A DNA stretch of 64,000 nucleotides from the NCBI RefSeq assembly GCF_014652715.1, contig NZ_BMZI01000005.1, forward strand, positions 97,551-161,550, read 5' to 3'. Position 1 is the first letter of the stretch, and every line of letters starts with the position of its first letter. This DNA is from Salinicola rhizosphaerae. GTDB taxonomy: Bacteria; Pseudomonadota; Gammaproteobacteria; Pseudomonadales; Halomonadaceae. Positions 27,727 through 36,139 of this stretch are shown one piece after another. Under the pieces are notes generated by a model, which made no database searches, had not been told where the DNA came from, and saw only the letters and a list, made by a program, of their open reading frames with translations. A program made the translations under genes and the position numbers.

Positions 27727-28332
27727 TCAGCCCGCCAACTTGTTGGCCAGCTCGGCCACGTGCTTGCCCTGAAAACGAGCGACCGCCAGCTCGTTATCAC
27801 TCGGCGTGCGACTGCCGTCGGCATTGGCCAGCGTCGTTGCGCCATAAGGCGTGCCACCGGTGATCTCCTGCATGTTGGAGAGTTCGGGGCAGCTGTAGGG
27901 AACCCCGACAACGACCATGCCGTGATGGAACAGCGTGGTATGGATGGAAGTCAGCGTGGTCTCCTGCCCACCGTGCTGCGTTGCCGTGGAGACGAAAGCG
28001 CTGCCGATCTTGCCGACCAGCTTGCCTTGAGCCCAGGCGCCACCGGTCATGTCCCAGAAATTGCGCATCTGCGAGGCCATGTTACCGAAACGCGTCGGTG
28101 TCCCGACGATGATGGCGTCATAGTCCGCCAGCGCATCCGGCCCTTCGATCAGCGGCGCACTCTGATCGGTCTTGTAGCCGGCGCTCGCGGCGACCTCGTC
28201 GGGCACCAGTTCGGCAACGCGACGGAGTGCGACTTCGGCACCGGCGACGCTTTTGACGCCTTCGGCAACCGCATTGGCCAGCGTTTCGACATGACCGTAG
28301 CTCGAGTAGTAAAGCACCAGCACCTTGCTCAT
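27727..28332 (-). CDS. wrbA: NAD(P)H:quinone oxidoreductase WrbA
   Basis: This 201-residue flavodoxin-like FMN protein performs two-electron quinone reduction. It has the [13 protein letters not shown] phosphate-binding loop at residues 7-19, [14 protein letters not shown] near 77-90, and [12 protein letters not shown], all diagnostic for WrbA. An AGGAGAGAT ribosome site precedes ATG 28330-28332. It is convergent with the CitMHS gene. Confidence 0.95.
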   Translation of the reverse strand: MSKVLVLYYSSYGHVETLANAVAEGVKSVAGAEVALRRVAELVPDEVAASAGYKTDQSAPLIEGPDALADYDAIIVGTPTRFGNMASQMRNFWDMTGGAWAQGKLVGKIGSAFVSTATQHGGQETTLTSIHTTLFHHGMVVVGVPYSCPELSNMQEITGGTPYGATTLANADGSRTPSDNELAVARFQGKHVAELANKLAG

Positions 28333-28650
28333 CGGATCTCTCCTGGGCCGAGATATGGGGGGAAGAAGCCTTCTGAGACTAGCCTTGCCATCAACGCGGC
28401 GCCAAACGAGCGTCGCTGCGCTTTTTTCACGCGCGGCAGCGAAAACGTCGAACGTTCCGCGCCCGGCTTCCCGGTCCGGACCGCTGGCCAGACGAGCGAG
28501 ACGTCGTTGCCCGGCGGCGCATCGGTTTGTTGAGCGCCCACGTTACTCGCTATGCTGTTTCTCTCACGCCACGCGACCGGTATCGGCCGTAACGATCATC
28601 GTTGCGACTTCACCTCTCGGACATGCCCACTCAGGAACGCCGCCTCGCCC
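28333..28650. other. intergenic region between wrbA and the argE-like gene
   Basis: This 318-base divergent region contains short open frames but none with family similarity or a good ribosome site. It should carry the promoters of both neighbours. I see no repeats or clear operator. Confidence 0.5.
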
Positions 28651-29844
28651 ATGTCAGACGCCACGCTCACCTCCCGCGACCTGCTGCACACGTCGCTCGA
28701 TCTACTGAAAGCGCTGGTCGGTTTCGATACCGTCTCGCGCCACTCGAATCTCGAATTGATCGAATTCGTCGAGGCCTTTCTCGCCACCCACGACGTGCCT
28801 TGCCGGCGGATCGCCAATGCCGACGGCAGCAAGTCGAACCTGCTGGCGCGAATCGGCCCCGCGGTCGAGGGCGGCGTGGTGCTCTCGGGTCACACGGATG
28901 TGGTGCCGGTCGACGGCCAGCCCTGGACCAGCGATCCTTTCACGCTGACCGACAAGGGTGACGGTCGGCTCTACGGCCGCGGCAGCTGCGACATGAAGGG
29001 GTTTCTCGCCTGCGCGCTAGCCCAGGTGCCCCGCTGGCAGCAGCTACCGCTCGCGCGTCCGATCTATCTAGCCTTCTCCTACGACGAGGAGATCGGTTGT
29101 CTCGGCGCCCCCTCGATGATCGATCGATTGATGGCGGACGAACCGCGCCCCAATGCTGTGATCATCGGGGAGCCGACGCTGATGCAGCCGATCGTCGCTC
29201 AGAAAGGCATCACCACCCTTCGCACCACGGTCACCGGCAAGGCGGCACACTCCAGTCAGGTCAATCAGGGCGTATCGGCGATTCACGTCGCCGCCAGGCT
29301 GGTGACGCGAATCGAAGAGATCATGGCCGAGCTGGTCGATGAAGGCGCCGTGGAGGACGTCTTCAACGTGCCGCACTCGAGTCTTCACGTCGGACGTATC
29401 GAAGGCGGCACCGCGATCAACATCATGGCGCGGGAGTGCCACTTCGAATGGGAGATTCGCCATCTGCCGAACGATGGCTTCGAGACCGTTTTCCAACGCT
29501 TCGAACAGTTCGCCAAGTCGCTCGAGGCCGAGCTGCGCGAACGCGCGCCGGAGGTATTGATCGTGACCGCGCCCCTGGTCGAGACCGTACCGGCGCTGGC
29601 CGATCGCGATAACGCTCCGGCGCTGTCGCTGTGTCGGTCACTGCTCGATGCGCCCGATGCCGAGACCGGCGGGGTCGCTTACGCCACCGAAGGCGGTCAG
29701 TTCCAGCGTGCCGGTCTGCCGACCGTCATCTGCGGGCCCGGCAGCATCGCGCAGGCGCATCAACCGGATGAGTATATCGAGAGCGACCAGCTCGCGGCCG
29801 GTGATCGCTTCATGCAACGGCTCGGCGACAGGCTCAAGAGCTGA
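28651..29844 (+). CDS. argE: acetylornithine deacetylase / M20 family peptidase
   Basis: This 397-residue zinc metallohydrolase of the M20 family is closest to ArgE, which removes acetyl from N-acetylornithine in arginine synthesis. Metal motifs are SGHTDVVPVDGQ, GRGSCDMKGF and YDEEIGCLGA; a central dimerisation domain and the C-terminal GPGSIAQAHQPDEY motif are also visible. ATG 28651 is used; the frame is open to 28552 but the N-terminus of the family begins here. No other arginine genes are in view, so another N-acyl amino acid substrate is possible. Confidence 0.85.
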   Translation: MSDATLTSRDLLHTSLDLLKALVGFDTVSRHSNLELIEFVEAFLATHDVPCRRIANADGSKSNLLARIGPAVEGGVVLSGHTDVVPVDGQPWTSDPFTLTDKGDGRLYGRGSCDMKGFLACALAQVPRWQQLPLARPIYLAFSYDEEIGCLGAPSMIDRLMADEPRPNAVIIGEPTLMQPIVAQKGITTLRTTVTGKAAHSSQVNQGVSAIHVAARLVTRIEEIMAELVDEGAVEDVFNVPHSSLHVGRIEGGTAINIMARECHFEWEIRHLPNDGFETVFQRFEQFAKSLEAELRERAPEVLIVTAPLVETVPALADRDNAPALSLCRSLLDAPDAETGGVAYATEGGQFQRAGLPTVICGPGSIAQAHQPDEYIESDQLAAGDRFMQRLGDRLKS

Positions 29845-29877
29845 CTCTTCGAGATAGGCGTGAGGATCTACCGCAAC

Positions 29878-30045
29878 ATGCACTCTCCCGCTCTCGCCAT
29901 CCGCCGCATACCGCTGGTCGCCGTCTATGGCACGCTCAAACGTGGATTACGCAATCACCATTGGCTCCACGGGGCCGACTGTCGGCGCCGAAAGGCCGCC
30001 GATCGAAAGATTGGCGATCAACGGCCTCCCGTCGGTGATGGCTAG
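29878..30045 (+). pseudogene. gamma-glutamylcyclotransferase (YtfP/GGCT) remnant
   Basis: The first 35 residues read as the N-terminus of a GGCT-domain protein (VAVYGTLKRGLRNHHWLHGA), whose VYGTL substrate loop and NHHWL motif are characteristic. The frame then loses similarity and stops after 55 residues, while the full family domain is 110-130 residues. It looks like a gene truncated by deletion next to the fdhA 3' end. An in-frame GTG at 29860 is another start. Confidence 0.6.
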
Positions 30046-30058
30046 GTGAGAGCGCCGT

Positions 30059-31252
30059 CTAAGCGAGAGCCCCGTGCGGGTCGATGACAAACTTCTTCGC
30101 CGCGCCACCGTCGAAATCAGCGTACCCCTGCGGCGCCTGATCCAGCGAGATGGTCTGAACGTTGACGGCGCGCCCGATCTGCACGCGGTCGTGGAGAATC
30201 GCCTGCATCAGTTGGCGCTGATAGCGCATGGCGGGGGTCTGCCCCGTGTGAAACGACATCGCCTTGGCCCAGCCGAGCCCGAATTTCATCGAGATGTTGC
30301 CGTGCCTGGCATCTTCGCTCTCGGCACCGGGGTCCTCGGTGACATAAAGACCGGGAATGCCGACGCGTCCACCGGCCTGAGTAACTTCCATCGCGGCGTT
30401 GAGTACGGTCGCCGGCTGTTCATGGGCATGATTGTGACCGTGACAGTTGGCCTCGAAACCCACCGCATCGACCGCGCAGTCGACCTCGGGCGCCCCCAGC
30501 ACCGACTCGATCAGTTCCGGCATGCTCGCCTCCTGCTTGAGATCCAGCCCTTCGCAGCCAAAGCTGCGAGCTTGCTCGAGACGCTTGTCATTCATGTCGC
30601 CGACGATCACGCAGGCGGCGCCGAGGAGCTGCGCCGAGACGGCGGCAGCCAAGCCGACCGGGCCAGCCCCCGCGATATAGACGGTCGAGCCAGGCTGCAC
30701 GCCGGCGGTCACGCAGCCGTGAAATCCCGTCGGGAAAATATCGGAGAGCATGGTGAGATCGAGGATTTTCTCGACCGCTTGCGCCTTGTCAGGGAAGACG
30801 AGCAGCTGAAAATCGGCATAGGGCACCATCACGTACTCGGCCTGGCCACCGACCCAGCCGCCCATATCGACGTAGCCGTAAGCACCGCCGGCGCGATCCC
30901 CGTTCACGTTGAGACAGATGTGGGTATCGCCACGCTTGCAGTTGCGGCAGCGCCCACAGGCGACATTGAAAGGCACTGAAACGATATCGCCGATCTTGAC
31001 GAATTCGACGTCGCGTCCGCACTCGATCACCTCACCGGTGATTTCGTGGCCCAACACCAGCCCCTCGGGCGCCGTGGTACGTCCGCGCACCATATGCTGA
31101 TCGCTACCGCAGATATTGGTCGTCAGAACCTTGAGAATGACCCCGTGCTGACACTGGCGATTGCCCAGCGCCAGTTCGGGAAAGGGAATGCTTTCGACGG
31201 CGACCTTGCCGGCACCGCGAAAGACGACACCGCGATTGGCGGATGAAGACAT
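30059..31252 (-). CDS. fdhA: glutathione-independent formaldehyde dehydrogenase
   Basis: This 397-residue zinc-dependent, medium-chain dehydrogenase resembles Pseudomonas putida FdhA, which oxidises formaldehyde to formate with bound NAD. Catalytic-zinc residues include Cys in TTNICGSDQHM and His in LGHEITGE; the four-Cys structural zinc lobe is CGRCRNCKRGDTHIC; the Rossmann motif is GAGPVGLAAA. In betaine catabolism it removes the formaldehyde released by demethylation, which fits its position beside gbcB. Confidence 0.93.
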   Translation of the reverse strand: MSSSANRGVVFRGAGKVAVESIPFPELALGNRQCQHGVILKVLTTNICGSDQHMVRGRTTAPEGLVLGHEITGEVIECGRDVEFVKIGDIVSVPFNVACGRCRNCKRGDTHICLNVNGDRAGGAYGYVDMGGWVGGQAEYVMVPYADFQLLVFPDKAQAVEKILDLTMLSDIFPTGFHGCVTAGVQPGSTVYIAGAGPVGLAAAVSAQLLGAACVIVGDMNDKRLEQARSFGCEGLDLKQEASMPELIESVLGAPEVDCAVDAVGFEANCHGHNHAHEQPATVLNAAMEVTQAGGRVGIPGLYVTEDPGAESEDARHGNISMKFGLGWAKAMSFHTGQTPAMRYQRQLMQAILHDRVQIGRAVNVQTISLDQAPQGYADFDGGAAKKFVIDPHGALA

Positions 31253-31547
31253 GGCGTAGACTCCTGATCTGGTCTCTGGTCACCCGCCACGTGCCGCTCT
31301 CGTGGCGGCATCGGGGCTAGGCTCGAGCCCAGACTAGGAGTTGCCAGCAGAAGGAAGCTGTCTCGCCGCGCCTTCGAGTGACGCCACGGCGACAGTGGCG
31401 AAGTCTAAAGGTCTTAGGCATCAGGTGACAGACGCCCGAGAGCGCCGACGTCTCGAAGTGCAGGGATCGCGGCGAGGCCGGAAGTCGCTCCCACAGATGG
31501 CCGACCCCGACCTCAGGGACCTGCCAGGGCCGGGGCGGTACCGGCGA

Positions 31548-32648
31548 TCAGTAGTCGATGACGACTTTACCGCGCGGTTTGGAGCAGCAGGAGAGAATGA
31601 ACCCCTCGGCTTCGTCCTCTTCGGTGATGCCACCGTTGTGCTCCATCAGCACCTCTCCCTCCGTCTTCAACACGCGGCACGTGCCACAGATGCCCATGCC
31701 ACAGGCCTTGGGAATGTGCAGCCCGAGCTTGGCGGCCGCGGCGTGGATGGTCTCGTTCTCGCTGATGCGAATACTTTTGCCGCTGGTCGCGAACTCGACC
31801 GGCAGCAGATCGGCCATGTCGACCGCTTCGGCACGGGCTTCGGCCTCCTCGGCCAGCTCGAGCACATCTTCCTGAACGTCGAGCGGCGTCGCGCCGAACG
31901 ATTCCTGATGATAACGCGCCATGTCGAAGCCATCTTCGAGCAGCACCTGACGCACCGCCTTCATGAACGGTGCCGGCCCGCAGCAGAACACTTCGCGCTC
32001 GAGGTAATCCGGCGCCATCAGGCTCAGCATCTGTCGGGTCAGATAGCCGCGGAACCCCGACCAGGCCTGACTGAGTTCGTCGCTCCGCTCGCATACGATA
32101 TGCAGCCGGAACTCCGGCAGGCGCGAGAACATGTGCACCAGCTCACGGTGATAGATGATGTCGTTCGGTGCCTGGGAGCAGTGCACGAATTCCAGATCGA
32201 CCGCCGCGTTGGTATCGAAGAACCAGCGCGTCATCGACATCAACGGCGTGATGCCCACACCGCCGGAAAGCATCAGCAGCTTGTCCGCCGGATGGTCGAT
32301 GGCGTTGAAGTCGCCGACCGGCCCGTGAACGACCATCTCGTCGCCGATCTTGAGATTGTCGTGCAGCCAGTTGGAGACCTGTCCGCCCGGCAAGCGCTTG
32401 ACGGTGATCGAGAAACTGTAGGGGATCGAGGGCGAACTCGAGATGGTGTAGGAGCGCATGACTTGCTGACCGGCGATCTCGAGCTCCAGCGTGACGAACT
32501 GTCCCGGTTTGAAAAAGAACATCACTGGCTGGTCGGCCATGAAACAGAAGGTGCGCACGTTCCAGGTTTCCTGGATCACCTTGACGCAGCGCACCTGATG
32601 GCGACCGTTGGTCCAGGTTTGCGTGTTGACCGGATTGGAGAATTGCAT
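31548..32648 (-). CDS. gbcB: glycine betaine monooxygenase, reductase component
   Basis: This 366-residue flavin/[2Fe-2S] reductase feeds electrons from NAD(P)H to the Rieske oxygenase GbcA. It shows the flavin motif RSYTISSSP, the nucleotide site GGVGITPL, and a C-terminal plant-type ferredoxin domain with KACGMGICGTC and a later SCC. The start ATG 32646-32648 (MQFSNPVN) is preferred to an in-frame start at 32786, which runs into the divergent leader. It is divergent from gbcA and is followed by fdhA. Confidence 0.92.
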   Translation of the reverse strand: MQFSNPVNTQTWTNGRHQVRCVKVIQETWNVRTFCFMADQPVMFFFKPGQFVTLELEIAGQQVMRSYTISSSPSIPYSFSITVKRLPGGQVSNWLHDNLKIGDEMVVHGPVGDFNAIDHPADKLLMLSGGVGITPLMSMTRWFFDTNAAVDLEFVHCSQAPNDIIYHRELVHMFSRLPEFRLHIVCERSDELSQAWSGFRGYLTRQMLSLMAPDYLEREVFCCGPAPFMKAVRQVLLEDGFDMARYHQESFGATPLDVQEDVLELAEEAEARAEAVDMADLLPVEFATSGKSIRISENETIHAAAAKLGLHIPKACGMGICGTCRVLKTEGEVLMEHNGGITEEDEAEGFILSCCSKPRGKVVIDY

Positions 32649-33045
32649 CGTCGTCGCGCTCGATCGGAGGAAACGGCGAGGTGATGACAACGCCCCGAGC
32701 GTTTCCGTGAATGTCTCGTATGAGCGGATTCTCGCCACGCCGGCGTCCGACGACTTGCCCCGCAGCGACACGAGCATGCCTGCCACCCCCAGCGCCGATC
32801 GTTTTGTGGTTTCTGCCAGCGGTGCGAAGGTCGAGAAAAAGCGCGTCGCGGTCGCGCTCGATTCCCCGCATGTCGTGACTGGACAACTTTACCGACAGCG
32901 CCTGCGCGACACTTCGCCAAAAGCCATGGGTCGGGATGACCCTGCCATGTCGTACGCCGCCACCTGTCGCCGTCATTCAGCCACTGGGGCATTCCCATTG
33001 CCGTGCGCGGGAAAGACCCTACCTGTCATCGATGAGGATTCGACC
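32649..33045. promoter_or_regulatory. divergent gbcB-gbcA control region
   Basis: This 397-base region separates the two divergently transcribed components of glycine betaine monooxygenase. It is unusually long for this window and has no convincing gene. By analogy with Pseudomonas, an AraC-family GbdR regulator (gene present at 55416-56534) would bind here; I did not identify a specific site by eye. Confidence 0.5.
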
Positions 33046-34353
33046 ATGTCACCGCTCTACCGCGACTATCCGGCCCCCGACAATCCCGGCGGAGATGCCC
33101 TGGAGGCGACTCGTATCGCCGTGGCGGCAATGCTGGATCATCGTGAACCCGCGTTCTCGCTGCCGCAGCCTTTCTATAACGATCCCAGGCTGTTTCAGCT
33201 GGACATGCAGGATCTTTTCGAGAAGCAGTGGCTATTTGCCGGCATGAGCTGCGAAATCCCCGCCAAGGGTAATTTCTTCAAGGTGGAGATCGGCGATAAC
33301 TCGATCATCGTCGTTCGGGGCGCCGAAAATCGGATTCACGCCTTCCACAATGTCTGCCGTCACCGAGGCTCGCGGCTATGCCTGAAAGACAAAGGCAAGG
33401 TCGCCAAGCTTGTCTGTCCCTACCACCAGTGGACCTACGAACTCGACGGCCGCCTGCTGTTCGCCGGTAGCGACATGGGTACCGACTTCGACATGAGCGC
33501 TTATGGTCTCAAGCCCGTCGCCGTCAAGAGTGCCGGCGGCTTCGTGTTCATCAATCTCGCCGACGACCCCGAGCCGATCGACGACTTTCTGGTCTCGCTC
33601 GAACACTACCTTGCGCCGTACGAGATGGATAACGTCAAGGTCGCGGTCGAATCCAACATCGTCGAGCGCGCCAACTGGAAGCTGGTGATCGAGAACAATC
33701 GCGAGTGCTACCACTGCAACGGCGCCCACCCGGAGCTGCTCAACTCGCTGATCGAGTTCGATGACACCGACGATCCGCGCTCTACCGGTGAATATCGCGA
33801 CCTGGTCGCACGCAAGCAGGCCGACTGGACCGCCTGTGAAGTGCCCTGGCAGCTCGCGCGCTTCGGCAAACGCAACCGCCTGACGCGAACGCCGCTGATC
33901 GACGGCATCGTCTCGATGACCATGGATGGCAAGCCGGGCTGCAACAAGCTGATGGGGAGTATCCCCAACGCCGACATGGGCTCTCTGCGCATTCTTCACC
34001 TGCCCAACTCCTGGAATCATTTCATGGGCGATCATGCGGTCGTCTTCCGAGTCCTGCCATTGGGTCCGCAGGAAACGCTGGTGACCACCAAATGGCTGGT
34101 CCATAAAGATGCCGTCGAGGGCGTCGACTATGACCCGGCGCGGCTGCGCCAAGTGTGGGATGCGACCAACGACCAGGATCGTCGCCTTGCCGAAGAGAAC
34201 CAGCTCGGCATCAACTCCAAGGCGTATCAGCCAGGGCCCTACTCCAAGACTTACGAGTTTGGCGTGATCGACTTCATCGACTGGTACAGCGAGACGCTGC
34301 GCGCCAACCTCGGCGTCGACGTGCCGGCACCGCTTCAGGTTGCCTCATCGTGA
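33046..34353 (+). CDS. gbcA: glycine betaine monooxygenase, Rieske oxygenase component
   Basis: This 435-residue ring-hydroxylating-type oxygenase N-demethylates glycine betaine to dimethylglycine plus formaldehyde. The Rieske site is CRHRGSRLC and CPYHQWTYELDG near residues 107-140; the mononuclear iron site includes ECYHCNGAH. The start ATG 33046 (MSPLYRDY) follows GATGAGGATT; the open frame upstream to 32608 is not used. Its divergent partner gbcB supplies electrons. Confidence 0.93.
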   Translation: MSPLYRDYPAPDNPGGDALEATRIAVAAMLDHREPAFSLPQPFYNDPRLFQLDMQDLFEKQWLFAGMSCEIPAKGNFFKVEIGDNSIIVVRGAENRIHAFHNVCRHRGSRLCLKDKGKVAKLVCPYHQWTYELDGRLLFAGSDMGTDFDMSAYGLKPVAVKSAGGFVFINLADDPEPIDDFLVSLEHYLAPYEMDNVKVAVESNIVERANWKLVIENNRECYHCNGAHPELLNSLIEFDDTDDPRSTGEYRDLVARKQADWTACEVPWQLARFGKRNRLTRTPLIDGIVSMTMDGKPGCNKLMGSIPNADMGSLRILHLPNSWNHFMGDHAVVFRVLPLGPQETLVTTKWLVHKDAVEGVDYDPARLRQVWDATNDQDRRLAEENQLGINSKAYQPGPYSKTYEFGVIDFIDWYSETLRANLGVDVPAPLQVASS

Positions 34354-34360
34354 TGACATG

Positions 34361-34390
34361 CCGTGCTCGACCCGCCTCGGCCGAGCACGG
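34361..34390 (+). terminator. possible terminator after gbcA
   Basis: A 9-bp stem, CCGTGCTCG with CGAGCACGG, encloses a 12-base loop 7 bases after the gbcA stop. No T-run follows directly, so it may act as a Rho-type or stability hairpin rather than a full intrinsic terminator. Confidence 0.4.
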
Positions 34391-34545
34391 CTCGCTAGTT
34401 AACATGGATTAAATTACTCAAGAGTTTCAGCAAGTTATCCCACACTGAAATCGTTCCCGAGGTGGTCAGCGTCGCAAGGTTCGACTATGGTCTTAGTCGA
34501 ACGACAGGACGTCGTCGCGACCTCAAACAATCAGGGACGATCATC

Positions 34546-36030
34546 ATGGCTCAAGGTCAATCGGGCGGGTTGCGCTATATCCTCGCCATCTGCCTCGTCG
34601 CCGCACTCGGCGGCATTCTCTTCGGCTACGATACCGCCGTCATCTCCGGCGCCATCGACTCGATCACGCAGCATTTCGATCTCTCTCCCACCATGAAGGG
34701 GTGGGCGGTATCGAGTGTCGTGATCGGCAGCATCATCGGCGCCGGCATGGCCGGGTGGCTTGCCAACGTACTCGGTCGACGCCTGGCAATGCAGCTGGCT
34801 GCCGTGCTCTTTCTGATCTCGGCATTGGGCTCCGCGCTCGCCTTCAGCTTCTGGTTCTACATCTTGCTGCGCGTCGTCGGCGGCATGGCGGTCGGCATCA
34901 CGAGTCTGGTCTCGCCGATGTACATGGGTGAGCTCGCTCCGCAACATTGGCGAGGCCGCGTGCTGAGCATGTTCCAGCAGTGCATCGTGATCGGCCAGAC
35001 CGTGGTCTTCTTCGTCAACTACCTGATCGCGAGAGACGTCACCAGCGCGTGGCTGGCCGACGCCGGCTGGCGCTGGATGCTCGGCTCCGAGGCGATTCCC
35101 GCACTCGTCTTCGGCCTGCTGCTGCTGCTGGTACCAGAGTCGCCGCGCTGGTGCGTGATGAACAACCAGATCGATCGTGCCCGTCGCATCTTCAAGCGCT
35201 TCAACTCGGAGCGAGACAGCGAGGAGATGATCGACCAGATCCGCGAGTCGCTGCAGGGCGGGCAGGCCAGCGGACGCCGCGCCATGAACCAGCAGCGCCG
35301 CAGCGAACGCCGCGAATCGCGCAGCGCGATCCGCCGCCCGATCATGATCGGCATTACCGCCCTGGGTATCTTCGTGGCCGCCGCCCAGCAGTTCACCGGC
35401 ATCAACGTCGTCATGTACTACGCGCCGACGGTACTCTCCAACGTCACCGACTCGACCGGCAGCGCGCTGCTGCAGACGGGCTACATCGGCATCGTGTTCA
35501 TCTTCGGCAATCTGGCAGGCATGCTGCTGATCGATCGCGCCGGGCGTCGTCGGCTACTCAGTATCGGCAGTCTGCTCTGCGTCGCCAGCATGGCGGTGCT
35601 GGGCAGCGTCTTCTGGCTGGGCATTCAGGGCTATCTGGCGATGTTCTGCATCATGTTGTTCGTGATCGGCTTCTCCATCTCCTGGGGCGTCTGCAGCTGG
35701 ACACTGCTGGGCGAGATATTCCCCAACGCGATTCGCGGCACCGCCATGGCCTGGGCAATGGCCGCCAACTGGGCAGCTGGCTTCATCGTCGCCCAGACCT
35801 TCCCCATGATGCGAGGCAGCGAATGGCTCAATGTCCTGTTCAACGGCGCCTTCCCGTTCTGGCTGTTCGGCGCGCTCACGCTGGTCAGTCTCGTGATCAC
35901 CTGGCGCTTCGTGCCTGAAACCAAGGGCGTACCGCTGGAATCGATGGAGTCGCTGATGCGCGAGAAGTTCAAGCGCGGGCATATCCACGACTACCAGGCC
36001 TATCGGGATAGCGATTCCGCCACGACTTGA
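34546..36030 (+). CDS. sugar porter family MFS transporter
   Basis: This is a 494-residue 12-helix transporter of the sugar porter subfamily. The signatures are FGYDTAVISGAI in helix 1, RRLAMQLA in loop 2-3, PESPRWCV at the end of helix 6, QQFTGINVVMYYAP in helix 7 and VPETKGVPLE at the C-terminus, matching XylE/GalP/IolT relatives. The start ATG 34546 has AGGGA 8-9 bases upstream. It lies 190 bases after gbcA, probably with its own promoter. A monosaccharide or polyol is the likely cargo. Confidence 0.9.
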   Translation: MAQGQSGGLRYILAICLVAALGGILFGYDTAVISGAIDSITQHFDLSPTMKGWAVSSVVIGSIIGAGMAGWLANVLGRRLAMQLAAVLFLISALGSALAFSFWFYILLRVVGGMAVGITSLVSPMYMGELAPQHWRGRVLSMFQQCIVIGQTVVFFVNYLIARDVTSAWLADAGWRWMLGSEAIPALVFGLLLLLVPESPRWCVMNNQIDRARRIFKRFNSERDSEEMIDQIRESLQGGQASGRRAMNQQRRSERRESRSAIRRPIMIGITALGIFVAAAQQFTGINVVMYYAPTVLSNVTDSTGSALLQTGYIGIVFIFGNLAGMLLIDRAGRRRLLSIGSLLCVASMAVLGSVFWLGIQGYLAMFCIMLFVIGFSISWGVCSWTLLGEIFPNAIRGTAMAWAMAANWAAGFIVAQTFPMMRGSEWLNVLFNGAFPFWLFGALTLVSLVITWRFVPETKGVPLESMESLMREKFKRGHIHDYQAYRDSDSATT

Positions 36031-36074
36031 GAGCGGATGTTTGCAAGGCGTACTGCCACCCGGCTCATCTCACC

Positions 36075-36100
36075 AAAAAAGCGCCTCCCGAAGGAGGCGC
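36075..36100 (-). terminator. intrinsic terminator of the TonB receptor at 36140
   Basis: On the minus strand GCGCCTCC-TTCG-GGAGGCGC forms an 8-bp stem with a TTCG tetraloop followed by TTTTTT, about 40 bases beyond the receptor stop. This is a textbook Rho-independent terminator. It also lies 45 bases after the plus-strand sugar porter stop. Confidence 0.92.
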
Positions 36101-36139
36101 CGACTCACTATCGCGATCGAATTGACGTCTTCGGCGCCA

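Noticed and set aside
28329-28541. 70-codon minus-strand frame upstream of wrbA
   Set aside because: No family similarity and no ribosome site; it occupies the wrbA promoter region.
32649-33045. Possible GbdR binding sites
   Set aside because: Expected from Pseudomonas biology, but I could not point to a specific sequence with confidence.
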